Source: Propionibacteriaceae bacterium
Lineage (GTDB): Bacteria; Actinomycetota; Actinomycetes; Propionibacteriales; Propionibacteriaceae
Direction: 5' to 3'
DNA: 59,367 bases
NCBI GenBank assembly: GCA_030532825.1
Contig: JAUNKK010000008.1
Coordinates: 1 to 59,367 of the forward strand
The notes under the pieces: generated by a model
Told to the model about the DNA's origin: nothing
Seen by the model: the letters and a program-made list of their open reading frames with translations, nothing else
Databases searched by the model: none
In this document: positions 35,555-42,235 of the stretch, piece after piece
Layout: each line of letters starts with the position of its first letter
How positions within the stretch are numbered: position 1 is the stretch's first letter
Translations under genes and position numbers: made by a program

Positions 35555-36070
35555 CACAGAACCTTCCCTGAGCTTCCTGAGGCCCTTTCTCAGTTATTGT
35601 GCGGACTCTGCGGGTTCCAACTGACGGTCCGTTCACCCCGCGCGCCGTCCCCCGATCGGTTTGACAGTCCCGCCAGCTGTCCGCCGCCGTCATCCATGAG
35701 AGCGCGTTCACGTCGGCATTTGCGGGGTCAGGCTTGTTTCACCCGACGGCGAACCTGGCTAGAATGAAAGCATCAACGCCCCCCGGGGAAATCCCTTTAA
35801 AATACCCCGAACGAGAAGTCAATAGGCATTTTGTCAGCCTTTTGGCCAGTTAATTCTTGAGAATTTCTCAGCTTCCACCCCACCCCGCGACACACCGGTA
35901 TTTCGGGGTCAATTGCGCTCTGACTAGGCAAGATGCTTACCCGAAAGATACCGTCTAGCATGACCAAAGGTACAATGTCGCTGTTTGACCCGTCGGTCGT
36001 CTAGGGTCAACTATGCGCGTTTTCCAATTAACACATCGCGCTCTTCTTGATCCCAAAGGAGGGGGGCTCT
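35555..36070. other. Long non-coding region before the polysaccharide cluster
   Basis: No gene was seen in about 500 bases. The second half is AT-richer than its surroundings, as in promoter regions. Possible -10 boxes are TAGAAT at 35760-35765 and TACAAT near 35971-35976, both without clear -35 boxes. The inverted repeat TTGACCC (35985-35991) and GGGTCAA (36004-36010) lies 60 bases before the first glycosyltransferase gene and may be an operator. Confidence 0.5.
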
Positions 36071-36907
36071 ATGAACGCTCGCTCTAGCAGTCCACGAGTG
36101 TCTATCGTCATCCCGACGAAAGACGAGGCCAGCAACCTGGAAGTGCTGCTTCCAGACCTGCCGGACGTGTATGAGGTTGTCCTCGTGGACGCCGGTTCCA
36201 CCGACGGCACTATCGACGTGGCACGTCGTCATCTGACGAACCTGCAGGTCGTTCAACAAACCCGGACCGGGAAGGGCAACGCCCTGGTGTGCGGGATGCA
36301 CGCCGCCACGGGCGACATCGTCGTCACGCTTGACGCCGACGGCTCAGCAGATCCCTGCGAGATCCCGGCATTCGTCGATGTCCTCGTCGCCGGTGCCGAT
36401 TTCGCGAAGGGGTCCCGGTACCTACCGGGGGGCGGTTCGGTGGACCTCACTCGATTACGCTCCGCCGGCAACCGGGGGCTGAACCGGCTCAGCAATCTCT
36501 GCCTCGGCACCAGATTCACCGATTTATGCTACGGATATAACGCCTTTTGGCGGGACATCGTGCCGACGCTGCGGCTGCCGCACCCGGATTTACCCCGCCC
36601 CTCCGGCAACGGCCGGGTCTGGGGCGACGGCTTCGAGATCGAAACCCTCGTGACGGTCCGCGTCGCTCAGGCCGGCCTGGCCGTCACCGAGGTGCCCAGC
36701 TTCGAACTCGACCGCATCCACGGCGAAAGCAACCTACGTACCTTTGCCGACGGGCAGCGGGTGTTGCGCACCATCGCAGCGGAGACGGCGAAAGGCGGCC
36801 GCGCGAAACCGTCCCGGCTTATCGCCGCCCCCCCGCGGCATCATTCGCCCACCTGCCGGCTGCGTATGCGCGACTCGGAGCGGGAGCCCATCAATGCCAA
36901 CGCTTAG
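36071..36907 (+). CDS. GT2 glycosyltransferase, DPM/undecaprenyl-phosphate type
   Basis: This 278-residue family 2 glycosyltransferase opens with VSIVIPTKDEASNLEVLLPD, then VVLVDAGSTDGT and VVTLDADGSADP, whose DAD is the metal and nucleotide-sugar site. It resembles enzymes that load a sugar on a polyprenyl phosphate (LCYGYNAFWRDI, WGDGFEIETLV and the retaining-side motif) but has no C-terminal membrane helices. The ATG at 36071 has AAAGGAGGGG close upstream, the best SD of the cluster. It is the first gene of the polysaccharide operon. Confidence 0.9.
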   Translation: MNARSSSPRVSIVIPTKDEASNLEVLLPDLPDVYEVVLVDAGSTDGTIDVARRHLTNLQVVQQTRTGKGNALVCGMHAATGDIVVTLDADGSADPCEIPAFVDVLVAGADFAKGSRYLPGGGSVDLTRLRSAGNRGLNRLSNLCLGTRFTDLCYGYNAFWRDIVPTLRLPHPDLPRPSGNGRVWGDGFEIETLVTVRVAQAGLAVTEVPSFELDRIHGESNLRTFADGQRVLRTIAAETAKGGRAKPSRLIAAPPRHHSPTCRLRMRDSEREPINANA

Positions 36908-37002
36908 GACAGCGCTGCCCGGCCATGTCGTGGCCGGGCCCAGCCGCACACAGCACTTCCGGCCAGTCCCCGTCGACAGGCCCCCCACGGGCAGGACGGG
37001 CA

Positions 37003-38010
37003 ATGACCGATAGTGTCACCATCGTCGTGTGCGCCTACACCCTCGACCGCTGGACTGACCTGCGTGACGGGGTGAAGGAGGCAGCCCATCAACTCCAGGC
37101 CTCCGGGCGCGAGGGCCGGGTGCTGGTGGTCATTGACCACAACGACGATCTCCTGACCAAGGCGGCCGAGTTAGCCGGCCCCTTGGTCGATATCGTGCCC
37201 AACACCCGCCGCCGGGGTCTTTCCGGGGGCAGAAACACCGCCATCGAGTTAGCCACCACGGACATCGTGGTGTTCCTCGACGACGATGCCATCCCTGAAC
37301 CGGGGTGGCTCGACGCTGTCCTCGCCCCCTTCGGCGAGGACAGCGTGGTGATCACGGGTGGCGCCGCCACCCCTCGCTGGCCCGACGGCGCCGCCCGGCC
37401 CACCTCCCTGCCGGCGGCGCCCGGGGGTCGCGGGGAACTGGACTGGGTGGTCGGCTGCACCTACGCGGGCCAGCCGACCAGCCGTCAGCCGGTGCGCAAC
37501 GTCATGGGCTGCAACATGGCCTTCCGCGCGGAGGTGTTTACCGCGGCGGGCCTGTTCGGGGAGGACCTCGGACGCGTCGGGCGTGTGCCCTACGGCTGCG
37601 AGGAAACGGAATTGTGTATCCGCGCCACCCAGCGGCATCCGGAGTGGCGAATCCTGTTCGAACCGACGAGCGTCGTCCACCACCACGTGAGTTCCGACCG
37701 GCTGCGGTGGGGGTATTTGTTGCGCCGTTGTTATGCGGAGGGAATCTCGAAGGCCGCCGTCACCGAACGCACTACGCGCCAAGCATCGCTGTCCACCGAG
37801 ATGGCCTACACCACCAAGGTTCTTCCGCGTGGGTTCTTGCGGGAACTGGTATCGGTCCCCCGCACCGGAAGCCGCGGGTTGGGCGGTGCATTCGCGATCG
37901 TCTCGGCTTTAGCCGCCACCGGCTTCGGCTACATCGTCGGGCGCATCGTTATCCGTCGCGGCCGCTCGACGGCACCCACGAAGCTTAGTCATCACCAACC
38001 CCAACACTGA
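37003..38010 (+). CDS. GT2 glycosyltransferase
   Basis: This 335-residue protein has a GT-A domain of family 2: SVTIVVCAYTLDRW, GLSGGRNTAIELATTDIVVF and LDDDAIPEPGWL (the DxD-like DDD near 90), then NVMGCNMAFRAEVF and CEETELCIRA in the acceptor-side half, and a hydrophobic segment near the end (GGAFAIVSALAATGFGYIVG). It would add a sugar to a lipid-linked intermediate at the inner face of the membrane. The open frame continues upstream, but the ATG at 37003 is the only sensible start for the fold. The SD is weak (AGGA). Confidence 0.88.
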   Translation: MTDSVTIVVCAYTLDRWTDLRDGVKEAAHQLQASGREGRVLVVIDHNDDLLTKAAELAGPLVDIVPNTRRRGLSGGRNTAIELATTDIVVFLDDDAIPEPGWLDAVLAPFGEDSVVITGGAATPRWPDGAARPTSLPAAPGGRGELDWVVGCTYAGQPTSRQPVRNVMGCNMAFRAEVFTAAGLFGEDLGRVGRVPYGCEETELCIRATQRHPEWRILFEPTSVVHHHVSSDRLRWGYLLRRCYAEGISKAAVTERTTRQASLSTEMAYTTKVLPRGFLRELVSVPRTGSRGLGGAFAIVSALAATGFGYIVGRIVIRRGRSTAPTKLSHHQPQH

Positions 38011-38022
38011 GAAAGGCAACTC

Positions 38023-39261
38023 GTGACCATCACCTGTCGGCTTTGCGGTAGCGAAGAACTCGTATCCGTTCTGGATCTCGGGGCTAGCCCGCCGTGCGAG
38101 TCGTTCCTGTCTGAGGAGCAGCTCGACTTTCCCGAGCCGACCTACCCGCTGCACCTCCGGGTGTGCTCGCAGTGCCTGCTCCTGCAGATCCCGGCGCTCA
38201 TCACCCCCGAGGACACCTTCGGCGGCGACTACGCCTACTACTCGTCGTTCTCCACCTCCTGGGTGGAGCACGCGAAGCGATTCGTGGATCAGGCAGCGGC
38301 GGATCTCCACCTGGGGCCGGATAGTTTCGTCGTCGAGGTTGCCGCTAACGACGGCTATCTGCTGCAGCATGTGGTGGCTCGGGGTATCCCGTGCTTGGGG
38401 ATCGAACCGAGCCGCAACTGCAGCGAAGCCGCCCGAGACAAGGGCATTCCTATGCTGACGGTGTTCCTCGACGCCGAACTGGCTGGCAAGGTGCGTGAGG
38501 AGCACGGCCCGGCGCAGTTGGTCGTGGCGAACAACGTGTGGGCTCATATCCCCGACGTGGCGGGCTTCACCGCAGGTCTGCGGGGCCTCGTCGCGGACAA
38601 TGGGCGCGTCTCGATTGAGGTGCACCACGCGCTGTCGCTGATCTCCAACGCCCAGTTCGACACCATCTACCACGAGCACTTCCAGTACTGGACGGTGCTC
38701 GCAGCCCGACGCGGGCTGGCCTCCGGGGGTCTGAAGCTCGTTGATGTGGAACTCCTGCCCACCCACGGCGGGTCGATCCGCCTGTGGGCGGTGCCCGAGG
38801 AGGCGGACATCGCCGAGCAGCCTCGCGTCGCGGAGATTGAGGCAGCGGAGCGGGCAGCCGGGCTCGACCAGGTAGACGGCTACCTGGGGCTGGCGGACCG
38901 GGTGAGCCAGATCCGCGACGATCTGGTGGCTTTCCTCATCGAGGCCCGGCGCGCGGGGCGCCGGGTGGCCATCTACGGGGCTCCGGGCAAAGGCAACACG
39001 CTGCTGAACTACTGCGGCATCCGGCCGGACATGGCGGCCTATGCGGCTGACCGGAACCCGTTCAAACATGGCCGGTATACCCCCGGAGTCCGGATTCCGG
39101 TGGTGTCTCCGGAACATCTCATCGCCGATGCCCCCGACGACGTGCTCGTCCTGCCGTGGAATCTGCGCGATGAGATCGCCGCCCAGTTGGCGGCATCCCT
39201 GAAGCCTGGCACTCGGCTGATTTGGCCGATGCCAACACTTGATATCGACATTTTGGGGTGA
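38023..39261 (+). CDS. Sugar C-methyltransferase (NovU/TylCIII family)
   Basis: This 412-residue protein has the three-part architecture of C-methyltransferases acting on NDP-deoxysugars. First is an N-terminal zinc-binding part (CRLCGS at 5-10, CSQC near 48-51). Next is the SAM-binding domain (VVEVAANDGYLLQHVVARGI), with the catalytic-type segment EVHHALSLISNAQFDTIYHE. Last is a C-terminal domain (RRVAIYGAPGKGNTLLNYCG). These enzymes methylate C3 or C5 of a 4-keto-6-deoxysugar nucleotide. The start is GTG with GAAAGG upstream. It is followed after three bases by the nucleotidyltransferase gene. Confidence 0.93.
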   Translation: MTITCRLCGSEELVSVLDLGASPPCESFLSEEQLDFPEPTYPLHLRVCSQCLLLQIPALITPEDTFGGDYAYYSSFSTSWVEHAKRFVDQAAADLHLGPDSFVVEVAANDGYLLQHVVARGIPCLGIEPSRNCSEAARDKGIPMLTVFLDAELAGKVREEHGPAQLVVANNVWAHIPDVAGFTAGLRGLVADNGRVSIEVHHALSLISNAQFDTIYHEHFQYWTVLAARRGLASGGLKLVDVELLPTHGGSIRLWAVPEEADIAEQPRVAEIEAAERAAGLDQVDGYLGLADRVSQIRDDLVAFLIEARRAGRRVAIYGAPGKGNTLLNYCGIRPDMAAYAADRNPFKHGRYTPGVRIPVVSPEHLIADAPDDVLVLPWNLRDEIAAQLAASLKPGTRLIWPMPTLDIDILG

Positions 39262-39264
39262 GAA

Positions 39265-40002
39265 ATGAAGGTCGTACTGTTTTGCGGCGGCTACGGGATG
39301 CGCATGCGCGGGCTGAATGGCGAGGGGCTGCCGAAGCCCCTGCAGCTCGTGGGTGACCTCCCGCTGGTTGTGCATGTCATGGGGCACTACGCGAGCTTCG
39401 GACATACGGATTTCGTGCTGTGCCTCGGATACGCGGCGGACCAGGTCCGCCAGGCGGTGGCGGAGGCGGTGGAACACAGCCCCCTAGCCCGGCATTGGAA
39501 TATCGACTACGTGGACACGGGTCTGAAGACGTCCATCGGCGATCGGCTGCGGCAGGTCCGCCACCTCGTCGCGGACGAGCCCATGTTTTTCGCCAATTAC
39601 GCCGACGTATTCACTGACGCCTCGCTGGATGACATGGTCGCCCGAATGAATGCCTCCCCGGAGGCCGTGGCGATGATGCTGGCAGTACGACCGCAAGCCT
39701 CGTTCCATGTGTTGGACGTGCGCGACGACGACAGCGTCTCTAGGGTTCGTTCCGTCTCGGACCTGCCCGTGCGTGAGAACGGTGGCTTCCTGATCCTACG
39801 CCAGTCGATCTTTGATCATCTGGAGAGCGGCAGCGACCTGACTGACGCCTTCGCGGCGCTCGGCTCCACCCACCGCGTCTTGGCCTACAAGCACGACGGG
39901 TTCTGGATGCCGGCCGACACCTTCAAGGAACGCGCCCTGCTGCATCTGATGTACGAGTCCGGGAACGCCCCGTGGTGTCGTGCCTTGACGGCAGCCTCAT
40001 GA
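39265..40002 (+). CDS. Sugar-1-phosphate nucleotidyltransferase (RfbF-like)
   Basis: This 245-residue enzyme of the NTP-transferase family starts with MKVVLFCGGYGMRMRGLN and has the lysine motif PKPLQLVGDLPLV near 25-37. The pair YADVFTD (metal Asp) and GGFLILRQSIFDHL completes the active site. The sequence is closest in pattern to glucose-1-phosphate cytidylyltransferases, which begin the CDP-deoxysugar routes. It would activate the sugar later modified by the methyltransferase, epimerase and aminotransferase of the cluster. It overlaps the PIG-L gene by four bases. Confidence 0.9.
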   Translation: MKVVLFCGGYGMRMRGLNGEGLPKPLQLVGDLPLVVHVMGHYASFGHTDFVLCLGYAADQVRQAVAEAVEHSPLARHWNIDYVDTGLKTSIGDRLRQVRHLVADEPMFFANYADVFTDASLDDMVARMNASPEAVAMMLAVRPQASFHVLDVRDDDSVSRVRSVSDLPVRENGGFLILRQSIFDHLESGSDLTDAFAALGSTHRVLAYKHDGFWMPADTFKERALLHLMYESGNAPWCRALTAAS

Positions 40003-40643
40003 TCCTCGAACCCGTCCACCACCTGACGCTGGCGGGGGCTCATTGCGACGACATTGCCATTGGCGCGGGCGCCACCGTCGCGATGCTGTGCGAGGCCAAC
40101 CCTGGACTACGGGTCACGGCTCTCGTCCTCACGGGCGCTGGCACCATCCGTGAGGACGAGGAGCGGGCCGCCCTGGCGGCGATCTGTCCTGGTGCGGACC
40201 TGGAGGTCACCGTCGCCGGGCTTCCCGATAACCGCCTGCCCGCTCACTGGGCAGAGACGAAGGCCGCGGTCGTCGCGCTGCGTGAGGCGGGCGTCCCTGA
40301 CCTCGTCATCGCCCCCCAGCCTGGCGACATGCACCAGGATCATCGGCTGGTCGCGGAACTGACGGGGCAGGTCTTCCGCAGCCAGCCCGTGTGGGGCTAC
40401 GAGATCGCGAAGTATGAGTCTGATCTACCTGCCATGCACACGTTCGTTCCCGTCCCCGAACCGATGGCGCGCGCCAAAGTCGACGCCATCACCCGCCACT
40501 ATCCCAGCCAGGCCGACCATCCCTGGTTCGACGATGAGGCGTTCTTGGCGCTGATGCGCCTACGCGGTATTCAATGCCATCACCGGTACGCCGAGGCATT
40601 CGTCGTACCCACCACCGTTGTACAGATCGGAGTTCACGCATGA
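39999..40643 (+). CDS. PIG-L family deacetylase
   Basis: This 214-residue zinc-dependent deacetylase has AHCDDIAIGAG near 12-22 (the metal triad His-x-x-Asp-Asp) and DMHQDHRLVAEL near 110-121, supplying the second His. Members remove acetyl groups from GlcNAc-type sugars or related glycans. Its presence here points to a sugar made with, or trimmed of, an N-acetyl group. Overlaps of four bases on both sides bind it tightly into the operon. The substrate could be a nucleotide sugar or a lipid-linked saccharide. Confidence 0.93.
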   Translation: MILEPVHHLTLAGAHCDDIAIGAGATVAMLCEANPGLRVTALVLTGAGTIREDEERAALAAICPGADLEVTVAGLPDNRLPAHWAETKAAVVALREAGVPDLVIAPQPGDMHQDHRLVAELTGQVFRSQPVWGYEIAKYESDLPAMHTFVPVPEPMARAKVDAITRHYPSQADHPWFDDEAFLALMRLRGIQCHHRYAEAFVVPTTVVQIGVHA

Positions 40644-41659
40644 AGGTCCTGCTCACCGGAGTCCAGGGATATCTCGGCACCGTCATGGCGCCGGTGCTTG
40701 AAGCCGCCGGCCATGAGGTCGTCGGTTTGGATATCGGCTGGTTCGCCGACTGTGTGCTTGGCCCCGTCCCCCACGACCCGCCGACGCTGCAGCGCGACCT
40801 GCGGGACGTCACCGTCCAGGATCTTGAAGGCTTCGACGCCGTCGTTCATCTGGCGGCCCTGTCAAACGATCCACTGGGGCATCTCGCCCCGCAGATCACC
40901 GAGGACATCAACCACTGGGCTTCTGTGCAACTGGCTGAGCGCGCCAAGCAGGCGGGGGTGAAGCGGTTCCTGTACTCGTCGACGTGCAGCGTCTATGGTG
41001 CGGCAGGCGACGGGCTGGTGTCCGAGGAAGCGGAGCTGGCACCGGTGACGCCGTACGCGGTCAGCAAGGTGCGTGTGGAGGCGGACCTAGACGGCCTCAC
41101 CGACCAGGACTTCTGCGCCGTGTCGCTGCGCAACGCCACCGCTTTCGGGTTTTCGTCGCGGCTGCGCGCCGACATCGTGCTCAACAACCTCGTCGGCCAC
41201 GCCCTACTCTCAGGTGAGGTGCTGGTGCTCTCCGACGGCACCCCATGGCGTCCGCTCGTGCACGCCGCCGACATCGCCGATGTGTTCGCGGCAGCCCTCG
41301 TCGCACCCGCTGACGAGGTGCGCGGGGCAAAGATCAACGTTGGCTCGGAGGAGAACAACGTCACGGTCGCGGAGATCGCGGAGGTCGTGGCCGCCGAGAC
41401 CGGCGCGACGGTGCGGATCACGGGCGAGGCTGGCAACGATCCGCGCTCCTACCGGGTGGACTTCTCGCGGCTACGGCAGCTACTGCCGGAGGTGAAGGTG
41501 CGTCACAGCATCCTTGACGGGGCCCGGGAACTGGCCACTGCCTACCGCGAGTACGGCTTGGACAACGACCTGTTCACTCGACGCTTCATCCGCCTGGCCC
41601 GCATCCGCGAGTTGCAAGACGGCGCCCAGTTGGACGCCAACCTTCGGGCGGTGCAGTGA
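40640..41659 (+). CDS. NAD-dependent sugar epimerase/dehydratase (extended SDR)
   Basis: This 339-residue protein has the Rossmann motif TGVQGYLGTVM at 6-16, the catalytic SSTCSVYG and YAVSK (Tyr-x-x-x-Lys) at about 112-145, and the substrate region RNATAFGFSSRLRADIV. The combination is typical of UDP/CDP-sugar epimerases and 4-ketoreductases of the extended SDR family. It would carry out an epimerisation or keto reduction of the nucleotide sugar. The start overlaps the PIG-L stop (ATGA). The gene ends three bases from the reversed epimerase gene. Confidence 0.92.
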   Translation: MKVLLTGVQGYLGTVMAPVLEAAGHEVVGLDIGWFADCVLGPVPHDPPTLQRDLRDVTVQDLEGFDAVVHLAALSNDPLGHLAPQITEDINHWASVQLAERAKQAGVKRFLYSSTCSVYGAAGDGLVSEEAELAPVTPYAVSKVRVEADLDGLTDQDFCAVSLRNATAFGFSSRLRADIVLNNLVGHALLSGEVLVLSDGTPWRPLVHAADIADVFAAALVAPADEVRGAKINVGSEENNVTVAEIAEVVAAETGATVRITGEAGNDPRSYRVDFSRLRQLLPEVKVRHSILDGARELATAYREYGLDNDLFTRRFIRLARIRELQDGAQLDANLRAVQ

Positions 41660-41661
41660 AG

Positions 41662-42210
41662 CTAACTATCGAGCCGGGCCAGCAGGTTGGCCCAGGAGCC
41701 GGCGGACCGGTCCCTTTCGCTCATGATGTGTTCTCCGGGCTGCCAGGCGATGCCCAAGTCCGGGTCGTCAAAACGCACCGCCACGTCCTGCGTCGGGTCG
41801 TGCGGCCGGTCGATTCGGTACTGCACGTCCGCCGGGCCGCGGAGCACCTGGAAGCCGTGGAGGCACCCGGCGGGAATCCACAGCGCTGCGAACTCCTCGT
41901 CGTCGAGCACCACCGCGATATGTCGACCGAACGTGGGCGACGCGGGTCGCGCATCCACCACGACGTCCAGCACCGCGCCGGTCGAGACCCGCACCAGCTT
42001 GGACTCGCCCTGGCCCAGGCGGCCGTGCAGGCCGCGGAGCACTCCGGGCTGGGAGCGCGACTGGGAGTCCTGCGTCTCGGGGCCGAACAGCACGCCGTGG
42101 CGGGCCCCGATGGCGGCGTCGAAGGTGCGGGTGAACAGCCCGCGTGCGTCGCGGTGTGGCTGGGGCACGAAGCGCAGTACCCCGTCGAGATCAGTTGGGT
42201 AGACGTCCAT
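41662..42210 (-). CDS. RmlC-like dTDP-4-keto-6-deoxysugar 3,5-epimerase, reversed in the cluster
   Basis: This 182-residue cupin has the RmlC signatures DARGLFTRTFDAA near 19-31, LRGLHGR (catalytic His) near 56-62, KLVRVSTGAVLDVVVDARPA and the second His in WIPAGCLHGFQVL. It would epimerise C3 and/or C5 of a 4-keto-6-deoxysugar nucleotide. It is on the opposite strand from the rest of the cluster. It converges on the SDR gene with a two-base gap, and its ATG is only 25 bases from the ATG of the next gene, leaving no separate space for two promoters. The longer open frame upstream is not coding. The SD is weak. Confidence 0.88.
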   Translation of the reverse strand: MDVYPTDLDGVLRFVPQPHRDARGLFTRTFDAAIGARHGVLFGPETQDSQSRSQPGVLRGLHGRLGQGESKLVRVSTGAVLDVVVDARPASPTFGRHIAVVLDDEEFAALWIPAGCLHGFQVLRGPADVQYRIDRPHDPTQDVAVRFDDPDLGIAWQPGEHIMSERDRSAGSWANLLARLDS

Positions 42211-42235
42211 GGCCCCATCATGCCGGAGCATCGTC

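Noticed and set aside
36547-37002. Upstream extension of the GT2 frame that begins at 37003
   Set aside because: It overlaps the first glycosyltransferase gene and its product is low-complexity Arg/Pro/Ala; the fold starts at MTDSVTIVV.
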